Assembly (NCBI GenBank): GCA_037074615.1
Contig: CM073557.1
Span: 15,826,501-15,890,500, forward strand
Reading direction: 5' to 3'
Origin: Leucaena leucocephala
Lineage: Eukaryota > Streptophyta > Magnoliopsida > Fabales > Fabaceae
Length of the DNA: 64,000 nucleotides
The position numbers were made by a program, and so were the translations under genes. Below, one piece after another: positions 1-9,894 of this stretch (position 1 is the stretch's first letter; each line of letters opens with the position of its first letter). The notes beneath the pieces were generated by a model. It saw nothing but the letters and a program-made list of their open reading frames with translations. It searched no databases and was not told the DNA's origin.

Positions 1-2
1 CA

Positions 3-332
3 AATACTTTTTGGGTAAAAGTAGTAGCAATGGCGGTGTACTTCCTTAATCTCTCCCCAACAAAAGTAGTACAAGATTGCACTCCCTATAAAGCATAGAA
101 AAGGAGAAAACCTATTGTAAGCCATTTAAAAATATTTTGTTGTATTGCTTATGTCTTTGTAAATTCTCAAAGTCATCATAAGCTTGATGGGAAGTCACAA
201 AAATGTATTTTTATTGGCTATTGTATTGAGTCTAAGGCACATAAAATGTATGATCCTATTGATGGAAAGATAGTTGTTAGTAGAAATGTGTTATTCAATG
301 AAGAATCAAAAATTCACTTCAAATGCCATTAA
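3..332 (+). pseudogene. Ty1/copia integrase C-terminal fragment
   Basis: Frame 3 reads FWVKVVAMAVYFLN, then LSPTKVV, later KLDGKSQKCIFIGY, then VVSRNVLFNEES. This is the stretch after the integrase core of plant copia polyproteins (FW-A-A--YL-NR-PTK, CIFIGY, I-SRDV-F-E). A TAG at about position 110 sits where the family has a tryptophan (K-A-W), so the copy is dead. It begins at the window edge and stops at TAA 330-332. No reverse transcriptase follows, so it is a truncated remnant. Family assignment is firm; lineage is unknown. Confidence 0.8.
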
Positions 333-1469
333 CTGATCAAGAAACAGACCCTACCTCAATTAATATGCCTACTTGATTTGGAGGGCGGATTGTCTTCGTT
401 TGACTCATCAAAATAAAAAGTAATTGCACCCTATTAAGGTAGTATAAGGCACAACCCTATCATTATTCTCGAGAAGCTTTTTATTGGAAACCTAGCAAAT
501 ATGTGACAAAACCATTGAAAACCTGAGTTAAAGTAAAATGGGTTTTAGGGTTTGATTGATTTTTGATGCAATAAAGTAAGGGTGCAGTGAAGTAAATATT
601 TTTGTATTTTTTATTAAGATGGAAATTCAGTAGATTGTGAAAGAAATCTGTTATGAAAGGCTCTTGACGATGGGGGCTTATCTATCCTTACTCTAAATTT
701 GATATGGGAGTTTTGAAATCACTAAGTCTTAAATAAAACATCAATTGATCGATTGAGTCCAGAGAATTAATAATTCTTAAACTCCTTTCATCAAAGCTAG
801 TTTAAAAACTCTTAATGAACTATTAAAAACCACTTAGCATGCAATTAAATTAGATGATGAAAATGCCCTCGAATGATCATCGATCGATGACCATAGATTT
901 CAAGCAATTGAATTATTAAACAACGATCGTTGATAATAGTCCAACTATCTTAAAATTGAAACCAAAATACTATATTAAAAATAAATATCCAAATCATCCG
1001 AAGTAAATTACAGTTGTCTAATATGAGATTAATCAATCGATATTCAATCCCTTGTTCATATAATGAAAACCTTATATCTAGCAGCATAAAAAATGAAATA
1101 GGTGTAGATTAGAACATAAAACTCCCCTGTGCAGTCCATGAGCTCAAGATATAAGATCCATCACCAAGAGACTAAGGATTTAGCCTCTCATGACTTCTAC
1201 TGTGCTGCAATCACTGTCCAAATATAATGCCATGAAGAAAGTAGAAAAAGGTGATGGGTTGATGGTGTAAAGATGTGAGATTATGTGAAAGGTGCAAAAA
1301 AATGGAAGATAAGTGTGTAGGTTATGGAGAAGGTGTAGGGAGGATCTAAGTATTCCTTCTTAGCCTAATCAGGTCAAAAATCATCCTCCCCGACAGCTAC
1401 AGCTTCAGCTCCCTTTTATTCCTGCATGACCTAATATAAAACGCGCAGCTTCAACGATTGTCTATTTTA
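333..1469. other. AT-rich stretch without recognised gene
   Basis: Both strands are closed by frequent stops and I recognise no protein or RNA gene. It lies between the copia fragment and the first palindrome block of the gypsy remnant. It may be further decayed retroelement sequence. Confidence 0.4.
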
Positions 1470-1565
1470 GTCATGATCATATCCATGTTTTGATTGCAAC
1501 CTGTAAACACAGAGAAACTTCCTAGAAGAAATGAGGTCGCAACCTGTGGACACTTTGGTCATGAC
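1470..1565. repeat. Palindrome block a (degenerate GTCGCGAC pairs)
   Basis: Octamers at 1470 (GTCATGAT), 1493 (ATTGCAAC), 1535 (GTCGCAAC) and 1558 (GTCATGAC) form two pairs, each spaced 23 bp start to start. The linker contains ACACAGAGAAAC, like the CACAGAG linker in block b. This is the most decayed of the four blocks. Confidence 0.45.
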
Positions 1566-3178
1566 TAAAAAGCACAAAGGAGTGATATTATTTTTTTGTC
1601 TTGTGATTTATTTTCTACTCACATTAGTCATTAGTTCTCCCCCAAAATAACTACAATTCAAAATCAAAACTCACTGTAAAAGTCTAAATCAGTAGAGAAC
1701 AATATTTATGTAGTTTGGAAGGGTTAATTTACCATTTTACCCTTTAATTAGAACATTGCCAAGCACAATCATGTATTACCACAAAAATACAAATGCAGTC
1801 ATAAAATGAATGGTAAAGTTGTAATAAGACCCTGAAAATGTTATAGAAACCATACACAATTTGTGTTCTATTAATTCCCCTACACTTGAAGCTTTGTACT
1901 CCTAGACAAAGACATGAACTACACCTAAGCCAAATCTATTAAATTTGAGGTAATAACATAATCCATAGTAAAATCTTAAGACAATTAATGCACCATCTTT
2001 TAGGAATACAAAGGTGATAATATGAGCAATGCTAAGTAATCAACTACTAATTAAAATCAACCTCAACTATATGAGAGCAATAGATTCTCTCTGAGGATGC
2101 AAGTGTTTAGCTCTCCATATCCTCTCATTGTTAGGGTTCTTTCACTCATATTCAAATTGGAAAACATCCTACATATGCTTATAATAGCTCTAAATCTCAT
2201 CAACTATACAACACTCATGCAAAGAATCAAGAGGTCTTTTAGGGGTGTAATGATAGAGATAGGCCACGTGAAATGAAATATGAAGGATAGAAAGTACCAT
2301 ATGCATTCAATATTGAATATATAACATGAATTCATGTCTTTCGAGGTGTAGAGGTGATAATTATGCTAATAGGAGTTGATAACAGTGCCACATTCATTTC
2401 TCTTTTATTTTTCAATTTTTCTTGCACTGTCTCTTTTTTTTGTTCTTTTTCTTTTTTTAAGTGCAATATGCTTTTTCCCTTTTTTTGGCACCTTGTATGT
2501 AAAAGATGTAGCACAATATCACAATAACAATAATTTTCTAACATGAATAAAAAATTTATTTCAAAGAGATGTTCATGTATATATAACTTTCTATGATGAA
2601 TAAAGAAAAGTGATGGGCTCAAAGGGGTGACTATAGATATAATGTGTGATGGGCTTGTGTTTGGGATAAAAGGGTTTAAAAATGAATACCTCTATCATAT
2701 TCAATAGCATAAATACACAAGTAATTTTCAACTCAGAGTTAAGATAAGTTCTAGAGGATATAAACTAATTGAATAACCACTCAATATAGAAATTTAGGCT
2801 GAGAATCCTTCCAACTAAGGTTTTCATTTAAATTGCTCATAAGCTAAAGTCTCAAACAATGTTCATCATTCACTAGGCTTTAAAACACTTATCACAATTG
2901 AAAACCCTCTTGAATGACGGATTAAAAGTTTCAAAGTAATCACTCATAATCATGTAATAATCTTAAATTTAACAATAAAAACTTATGTTTCCAATTTACT
3001 TTCCATTTTCAAAAATTCAAGTGTGACAATGGTTTCTATAAATTATTTAATGCAAAAGGTTGAAAATAAGAGGCCAATGAATCATTTATAAAAAACAAAA
3101 TTTAGTAGCTTAAAAGGAATCCTTCTATATAGCATTGCACAGAGCAAAGAGAAGGTAAATGGACATTTTCACCCTTAG
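1566..3178. other. AT-rich non-coding part of the gypsy remnant
   Basis: No protein domain is visible. A pyrimidine-rich tract lies at about 2396-2490. At about 1879-1915 the minus strand carries CTTCAAGTGTAGGGG, a second, weaker version of the purine-rich motif at 3607-3624. A 96-residue low-complexity minus frame at 2332-2622 is translated from the pyrimidine tract and is not credible as a gene. Confidence 0.4.
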
Positions 3179-3400
3179 GTCGTGACTTAAAGCAATGAAG
3201 GTCACGACCCAATTTCACAGTCGTTGCTTGCCTTGATCTTACAACAATTAGTCGTGACCATACAACACATAGGTCACAACTAAAGTATACAGAGAGATAT
3301 TGTCACAACCTAATGCACTCATGTCACGACTTATTTTCACAGAGAGCATATTAAGTTCAAAATTCCATGTCAAGTCCGACCATACAACACAGGTTGCGAC
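3179..3400. repeat. Palindrome block b: paired GTCRYGAC octamers
   Basis: Octamers start at 3179, 3201, 3251, 3273, 3302, 3323, 3374 (one base short) and 3393. Steps are 22, 50, 22, 29, 21, 51 and 19, so pair starts lie 72, 51 and 72 bp apart. Forms seen are GTCGTGAC, GTCACGAC, GTCACAAC and GTTGCGAC. Linkers share CATACAACACA and TTTTCACAGAGAG. The spacing matches block c almost exactly, so the two are copies of one array in the same orientation. Confidence 0.85.
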
Positions 3401-3606
3401 GAAACACCATAAAGACTATCACTTAATGCTTTTTAAAGCCCAAAACATCTTTTACATTGAAACCTTTTTAGCTAACCGCAAAATACTTTAAAGTGGGGAT
3501 CCAATTTTAGCAATTCATCACACATTAAAATCAAAAACTGAAACTTTTATGCAGAAAGATTGAATTAATTGAAGAATTTACATTGATTAGCACATAAACA
3601 ATAACA

Positions 3607-3624
3607 TCTCCCCCACACTTAAAC
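3607..3624 (-). promoter_or_regulatory. Purine-rich motif, possible polypurine tract
   Basis: The minus strand reads AAGTGTGGGGGAGA followed directly by TGTTATTG. A motif of this kind follows the coding part in Athila/Tat elements, and a TG after it could open the 3' LTR at 3606. No matching LTR was found upstream of gag, so the assignment is an inference. Confidence 0.35.
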
Positions 3625-4294
3625 TTAACAGTGTCCTCACTATCATCAAAATTGACTTCTACCACAATAAACTAACACACAACTCAATGAAAATTCAGCA
3701 ATAAAGCACACAGTCACATTCAAATTATACATCACAATACAAAGAAAGCAAAGATGACAAGATGGGTAAACTATATCATGCAATTGAGTGTGTCACACCT
3801 CATATAACCATTACTGAAGAAACAGCACATGGGCAACACAGGGGTATTATTCAAAAATAGAAGCAATCTAAGATAAAACACTATCCTATTGAATCATTAA
3901 GTAGAAAAATTAACTACTACTTCTATTGTTCATCCCTTTCAAAATCATCAAACTAAAATATCAAGCATATATCACATTAGGCAAATTTGTAAAAGGTAAG
4001 AGATAGGAAATGAACAATCTGGCCTCAAGGAGGCGGTAGGAACTCATAAGACTTTGGGGGATGGCCGTGTGATCAAAAAATCTCCCCTGTTGCCTTCTCC
4101 CTCTATTTTAGCATCCCAAGATCATGGACTTTGACTACATCATAAAGTCTATCCAATCTTGTCTTAAATTTTTCCCCTTTAAACTTGAGCCTTCCCAACT
4201 ATGGTTGGTATGTAGAAGCAACAAACTTGGGTGGTGTTCCCTTCACATCCTTTGTATGTTTCTTGAAACTGCTCTTATCTAGCTTGTTTAGATT
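3625..4294. other. Tail of gypsy remnant, weak coding traces
   Basis: On the minus strand a continuation of the 4295-4558 frame gives basic stretches such as RLKFKGEKFKTRLDRLYD near 4140-4200, broken by stops. I cannot assign a domain. No other feature was recognised. Confidence 0.3.
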
Positions 4295-5326
4295 CTATAT
4301 CTTGCCGCCTACTTCCTCAAATGTTGCACTAAGCTGAGGTTGGTCTGTAACTGTAACATAGTTGAGATCACTCTCTTTCATACCTGTATCATTAGTAGAG
4401 ATCAAATCCTTTAAGAATTTTAAGGTATGAGAGGTAATTTTGGAATGTGAGGGACAAGGAGTAGAGTTAGAACATATTGGCCCTTTAACCAAAACAGCGA
4501 AATGTAGAATTGAAGGAACCTGAGATTCACTAGCTGTGTTTGCCATTTTTGGTTGCAACGACTCAGGCTTGTCTTCGACTTCTTGTTGTGACTCAAACTG
4601 ATAGTGAGTGTCTCTGAATCGTTTGGTTGCGACGTACTTGTCCTTTAGTCGCGATGTGGGATCATAAAGAGACTGTCCCTTAGCATCCTGATATTTAGTC
4701 GCGACATCTTTATCTTCGTGTCACGACTGATTGTCTCGGGAGTTTCTAGTCATGACCATACAATCATCTTGTCGTGACTCTATTGCACAGAAAGTGTTTT
4801 CCTCATCAAGTTCATATCTAGTCACGACGTGGAGGTCTTTACATCATGACTTGTGGTCACATAAGCTTGACCCCTCTTTGTTTGTTCCACTTCCAGCTTC
4901 CATACTGTCTTGTATTCCTATAAAATCACTCATAAATTCCTTTCCAAGAATATTATCAATGGCAATTGATGAAATCGTATCAAAGTTAGATGGGAATGAG
5001 AAATCTTTAGAAACTAAAAGCATGCTATTCACATCAAAACAATAAAAGCAAGATGCATTGCCTTCACAAGAGCAAGAAAAAGAATAAATGGAGGAAAGAG
5101 ATCCAAAATAGTTATCATAAGCACTCAAAGATGAATCTGAATCCTCACGCTCCTGAAATGCTTCATGTGAAATATGGGAATTATGCAACATAGGATCATA
5201 CTCATCATGCAAATTCAATTCATGCTTATCCCTAGTCTCTTCAATAACATAATAAATAGTATTCAAATCAACAAAAGCAGAATTATCAAAAGGATATTTC
5301 ATCACTTTGTTCATATTGAAAGTCAC
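4295..5326 (-). pseudogene. Protease-distal polyprotein region of the gypsy remnant
   Basis: The upper part (5326-4844) begins MTFNMNKVMKYP, which resembles the F-(V/M)-EAMKYP stretch following the protease in plant Athila/Tat polyproteins; the rest is acidic and Ser/Asp-rich. The frame continues through the palindrome block (4850-4585) with only two stops (S-stop-CKD and S-stop-HED) and then into the frame beginning near MQPKMANTASES (4558). In an autonomous element reverse transcriptase should follow; instead the sequence runs into an unidentified tail. Each GTCGCGAC octamer is translated, either as V-A-T or as S-R. Function of this segment is unknown. Confidence 0.5.
4585..4850. repeat. 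Palindrome block c: paired GTCGCGAC octamers inside coding
   Basis: Octamers start at 4585, 4626, 4648, 4698 (perfect GTCGCGAC), 4720, 4749, 4771, 4821 and 4843. From 4626 the steps are 22, 50, 22, 29, 22, 50 and 22. Variants (GTCACGAC, GTCGTGAC, GTCATGAC, GTTGCGAC) all differ from the perfect palindrome by C-to-T or G-to-A at the CpG sites or adjoining bases. A further GTTGCAAC lies at 4552. Confidence 0.9.
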
Positions 5327-5389
5327 TACATGTCATCCAACTTCTATTGTAATGGAACTATGCTTCATACTAATGATTGTCTTAGAAGT

Positions 5390-5983
5390 TTAAATGCAAG
5401 GTCTACCTAGGATCAAAGTGCTCTCATTCACTAGCTCATTGGACATGTCTATAACATAAAAATTAGCTGGGAACACTAAATCCTTAACCTGCACTAAAAT
5501 ATCCTCTAGATTTTCCTTAGGGTACCTAATTGATCTATCCACTAATTGGAGCACTACACTTGTGTCTCTAAGATTGTTAATACCTAAGCCTAAGTATACC
5601 GACCAAGGAATTATATTAATGGTAGCCCCTAAATCTAATAACGTTTCCTTAATATGAACCTTTCCTATAATGCATGTGATTGTGTAAGATCCTGGGTCTT
5701 GGCACTTAACCGGTAATTCTACCTTAAAAAGTGATGACACATTAAGACTCACCTGAATTCTCTCAAGAGGCCTAAAATTTTTCTTATCAGCACATAACTC
5801 TTTTAAAAATTTAGCATATTTAGGATTTCTTTTGAGGAATTCAACCGCAGGGATGTTTATTTCTAACTTATTGAAGAGAATGAAAGTATCTTTTACAAAT
5901 TCAAAATCAATATTTTTCTTTCTAGCAAAATAAGATTTAGGAAAAGGGAGATTCTTTATACCTATCTCCTTACCTGTATGCAT
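5390..5983 (-). pseudogene. Retropepsin-like protease of Athila/Tat gypsy
   Basis: The 197-residue frame starts with the pre-protease stretch (INIPAVEFLKRNPKYAKFLK, like the INIPF-EALEQMPNYAKF segment of Athila/Tat polyproteins). It then carries the aspartic protease with LLDLGATINIIP in place of the usual CDLGASINLMP, VVLQLVDRSIRYPKE, and ILGRPCI near the end. These elements use D-L-G-A rather than the D-T/S-G-A of retroviruses, so the active-site Asp (about residue 117) is kept. The protease would release Gag and Pol proteins from the polyprotein. The frame ends at a stop just after ILGRPCI; the next coding part is in the frame at 5326-4844. Confident on family. Confidence 0.75.
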
Positions 5984-6133
5984 AGAGGCTCCTTGCTAGC
6001 TTAATTCCACCTTCTCCTCAATTTAATTTCCCTTGTATACTGAACTTGGAATTATCACTTCCTCTTCTTGCTTGTCTTGTGTTTCCTCTTGTGCTTGTGA
6101 GTTCTCATCTTGGGTTACCTTCTTGATCAAGAG

Positions 6134-7673
6134 CTATTGTTCTTTCTCATTTCTTGATTTTCCAATATTCATTTGTGAAAAGGTTGTGTTTTCAGCTTCA
6201 CAGTTTATCATATCCTCCTTTGTTGTTTCATCTTCCTTAAATTGGACTTCTTTCCTACTTATAAGTGATATGGCATTTAACCCCTTCAGATTAATGACAA
6301 TATTCGAAGGTATGCTACCACTGCTCTTTATTTGGATATCACTTACTATATTGGTAACTTGAGTTAAATGACTTGTAATATCTGTATTACTGGAACTTAA
6401 CTTTACAAGTTTCCTATGCACATCAGCATTATCCTTCTGCATACTTTGATTTTATGGTCTATATTGATCATTCTATCATCCATGTTGTTAATTTGTGCAG
6501 CCATACTCTTCAACAACTAAGTCTTATCTGGTCTTGATGCCACTAAAGCATTAGGGTGAGTTAGAACTATAGACCTTGCATTATTTTGGTAGTTTCTTGA
6601 GGAAGCACTACCTCCTTGGAATTAGTTTGGCCTATTTTCCCCAGTACCCCACCTAAAATTTAGGTGGTCTCTCTAACCAAGGTTGTATGTCTTGGAGTAT
6701 AGGTCTCACTTCTAGTATCAATTTTCTCTCCCTTGATACATTGCTGCTACTTCTTCATACTGTCTATCACATGTACTAGTAGCATGCATCATTGAATCGT
6801 ATGACTCATATCCTGTAACTAGTGCTCATGAGGCTCCCACTGCATGAACTTGATTTATGGAATGCAGTTCTCTTTCAATTAAATTCATCCTCTTTTTTAT
6901 CCAGTTTTTGAAAGCTACTATTTATACTAAGATCTTATTTGAATTACCCGAAGATTATGAGGGCATTCTCCTTATATCCCCAGTTTGATGGTTTTCATTA
7001 ACCATCTTCTAGAATAAGTCCCAACTTACTTGTGGAGTCTTATCTCGCAAAGAGCTATTTGTTGCTGCATTCAAGGACATATGATTGTGAAGGAGTATAC
7101 CATCAAAAAAAATATCTACTAGATCAGCCTTTGTCATGTTGTGAGTAGGACAATGAGTTAACAAATTGATAAATTTTGTCCAATATTCATGTAATGACTC
7201 TCCATCCTGTTGCAGAATGTTTATAATCTCTTTCTTCATCCGAGTTGTCTTTAAGGTTGGGAAGAACTGTTCTAGATATGTTGACTTCAACTAATCCTAT
7301 GTAAGAGTGGATAAATGAGTTGGTAGATTATATAACCGCTCCTTAGATGTCCCTTCCAAAGTGAAATGGAAACACCTCCTTAAAACATCATCTAATGCAG
7401 TCAATGGAGGCTTCATCGAAGAGCAGATCATATGCATGGTTTGTAAGTGCCGTGTGGGCATTCTCCTGCAAAACCATGAAATCTAGGTAAGGCTGCAATC
7501 AAAGCTCCTTTTGTTTCAAAATTGGCCTCTTCAGTGTAAAAGTCATAAGGATCATAATTCACATGCGAATGATTTATTTCCCTCATATTTCTATTATCTT
7601 CTACATTCATTGGCATTTCATTTTCTCCTTGTCTATTATGCCCATCATGCCCATTATGATTAATCTCAGCCAT
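6134..7673 (-). pseudogene. Gag of Athila/Tat-like gypsy element
   Basis: Three open segments on the minus strand add up to a gag. At 7673-7428 there is an N-terminal leader (MAEINHNGHDGHNRQGE). At 7290-7009 lies the Retrotrans_gag core (YLEQFFPTLKTTRMKKEI, GESLHEYWTKFINLL, CPTHNM, DIFFDGIL), matching the KSAYLE-FFP, GE-L-EYW-RF pattern. At 6442-6134 is the C-terminal part with IPSNIVINLKGLNAISLISR, like the LPSNT--N-K---KAITLRSGKEV end of Athila/Tat gag. Frameshifts and stops separate the three. Gag would build the virus-like particle. Firm on family, dead as a gene. Confidence 0.7.
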
Positions 7674-7927
7674 GTTAGAAATTTCTAATGGAATCTCTAA
7701 ATCGAGTTCAATTTCAGATTCAGGGACACTATAGGGTGAACTAGATTATACTGATCTTGCTTCTTCTCTAAATTCTCTCCTTAGTTTCCTATGTTGTCTC
7801 TCAATTTAAGGTTCAAAAGGCACTAATGGTTTAGTTCTTCTATGCAAGCAACATAGGAACAATCAAGAATAACCAGACAAACAATCATAATTAGACATTG
7901 AAGTTTCACAGCAGAAAAATTCAACTG

Positions 7928-8040
7928 GTCACGACACAAGGATATTAAGGTCATGACCCAATTACACATAGAGTAAAAGTTCCAAAAATTTGATTCAATG
8001 TCGAGACTTATAATGTTGTCTGGTCATAACTAAAAGTCAC
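7928..8040. repeat. Palindrome block d upstream of gag
   Basis: Octamers at 7928 (GTCACGAC), 7950 (GTCATGAC), 8000 (GTCGAGAC) and 8033 (GTCATAAC). The first steps are 22 and 50 bp as in blocks b and c; the linker CCCAATTACACATAGAG resembles the block b linker. It lies in the presumed leader, before the gag start at 7673. Confidence 0.7.
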
Positions 8041-9499
8041 AGAGAGGAATGTCTTTTGTGTTTGTAAGTTTGGATGCTTGATCTTTAGTTATCCTCCTAG
8101 CCAAAGTTGGGGTACTTGGGTGGATTACTTCTTCTTCCCCATTCATAAGTTTAGGAAGAGAAAACACAGAGTTAGATCCAGAATATGTGAACATCAATTA
8201 AAGCTCCTCAAGAAGAGGTTCTTCCACTGGATCCTCATGATCCTCCTCAAGGTTTTGCTCAAGATCCCCCTTCTAGATTTGCATCTGAATTTTCTTTAAG
8301 GTTATAATCAAGATCTTATGAATCATTAATCTTTATAATTTCCTCTAAATCTTTTTCTTCAATAAGTACAGGATCTGAATCCTCACTCTGAGGTTTATTT
8401 TTTATAACTTTATCATCCAGATGTGAGGAGTTTAAATAATTATTTTCAGTAATTTAAGTGTCTTAAAGTCCTTTGACTCATTTTCACATAGAAATTCAAT
8501 GATAAAATTTTTCATAATTTTATGGAATTTTTTAAACATCTAAGAGTGAAGAAAATATATTGAATACCCATAAATATGTCCAAAATTACCCCCCAAATAG
8601 GCAAACTATATACCAACTGGACAGAGTATATACCCTCACATGCCTTTGGAAGATTAAATCTAGAAAAAATAAAACAACTGGACAGACCCACTATTAGCAC
8701 TAAAACGTGGCGTACACGCGCCAGTTAAGAACTGCCACGTGTCTTACTCACCAGTAGCCACATGGCACGTTCATAATTGTTTTTAAATTTAGTTGTTATT
8801 ATTATTATGGATCCTGGTGGGATCCACTGATCCAACCCGGTCTAGTACCCCTTTGGCCCAAATATATATATATTTTTAATTTCTCAGATGGTATTCTAAG
8901 TAGCCCAAAACAAATATGTTTTTTTGGATGGCTTCTCTACTGCCCAAAAAAGTTTTTTGGTTTATGCCATCCCTTTTTTTAATAGGGTGTTTAAAATAGC
9001 GTCGTTTTAGCTAAAGGTCATCTTCAACCTCCAGCCGGGTCACGATGAACCATTTTACAGAGGTAGGTGGGTCTATCAAACCCTCCGCCTTCTCTCCTCC
9101 ATAACTCCACCATCTGACATCTGTTTTTGACATTTCTAGAGTCATTTTCTATCATTTTCACAAACTCTACACAATGGGACTATTTTTAAAGCATAAATAA
9201 GAGGTTTTTAGGTCACCCAATTTTATTTGAAACTTCTCTCCTCTATAACCATATCCTCCTACATCCATTTTCAACATTCTTGGAGTCTATTCTCATTATT
9301 TTTGTGAGCTCTTATCAATTGTACTAATTTTAGAGGCTAAAATAGTTGTTTGCATAAACTTAAAAATTTGTAAATACGAAGCATGATGTTGTTATTCACC
9401 CTATTACTTCTAGAACATGAACTCATTGTGAAAATCTAGTAGAGTCAGATTCATGCAATGGAAATAATCACAAAAGTAAAAACCTGGCTTTAATACCAT
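8041..9499. other. Unassigned stretch with coding traces and a diverged duplication
   Basis: On the minus strand at 8460-8210 there are broken acidic frames (for example PVLIEEKDLEEI and QNLEEDHEDPVEEPLLEEL), perhaps part of an element leader. A diverged direct duplication lies at about 9085-9200 and 9235-9350: both start CTTCTCTCCTC-ATAAC and keep the pattern ACATT-(C/T)TAGAGTC/TTGGAGTC and a TTTTAAAGC/TTTTAGAGGC end. No gene was recognised. Confidence 0.35.
9085..9350. repeat. Diverged direct duplication, about 150-bp period
   Basis: Two similar halves start near 9085 and 9235. They share TTCTCTCCTC(C/T)ATAAC, a CATCTGTTTTTGACATTTCT-like core and (G/T)GAGTC. The repeat is diverged and its function is unknown. 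Confidence 0.4.
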
Positions 9500-9844
9500 T
9501 ATAGGTTTTTGGGCATACCTATAGTTAGTTCTAGCTTTAGGTACTCACACAGCAACCAAGCACCATTACTAGACTCGAGTCTCTGATACACAGCAAAGAC
9601 ACACAAGAGAGGACAAGTGAGAGTTGCTATCTTGCCAAGAGAAGATCCTTCCACGCAAAGCAGATAACGGAGGGGTGCCTCTCTGTATTGTTTTCAAAAG
9701 ACAATAATGATGTATTCTCCCTCAATCACGCGTGATCAGATAATGGGGAAAAGGGGTGGTTACCCATAACCACTCCCTCCATCAGTTTGAATATCTTGTG
9801 ATATTCATACTGATGACCCAACTCTGTTGGGTATTTGCACTACA
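9500..9844 (-). mobile_element. LTR with adjacent primer-binding site, minus strand
   Basis: On the minus strand the segment opens TGTAGTGCAAATACCC and ends ...CCTATA (expected CCTACA). It is followed one base later by TGGTATTAAAGCC (9498-9486), a one-base variant of the TGGTATCAAAGCC primer site of plant LTR elements. No second copy of this LTR or its coding part is in the window, so it is a truncated element or a TRIM-like relic. It lies directly against the 5'-truncated receptor kinase pseudogene at 9895, and probably helped remove its first half. Confidence 0.5.
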
Positions 9845-9894
9845 GTCCCACATACACATATGTGGGTCTAGGCCTAATATACCAAGGGTGGATC

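Larger units (their letters stand above)
1470..8040 (-). mobile_element. Athila/Tat-like Ty3/gypsy remnant lacking RT and integrase
   Basis: Read on the minus strand, the order is gag (7673-6134), aspartic protease (5983-5390), a protease-distal acidic region (5326 to about 4295) and then a CT-rich/AAGTGTGGGGGA motif near 3607-3624. That motif resembles the one following pol in plant Athila/Tat elements. No reverse transcriptase, RNase H or integrase motif was found between protease and tail, so the copy is either internally deleted or a non-autonomous derivative. Palindrome blocks at 1470-1565, 3179-3400, 4585-4850 and 7928-8040 tie the region together. LTR ends could not be defined; the limits given are the outermost palindrome blocks. 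Confidence 0.6.

Noticed and set aside
3179..4850. CRISPR-like array
   Set aside because: Plant DNA; 8-bp degenerate palindromes with 22/50-bp steps are not CRISPR repeats, and no cas genes are present.
6033..6362. Plus-strand membrane-like frame
   Set aside because: Antisense shadow of the gypsy gag C-terminal part.
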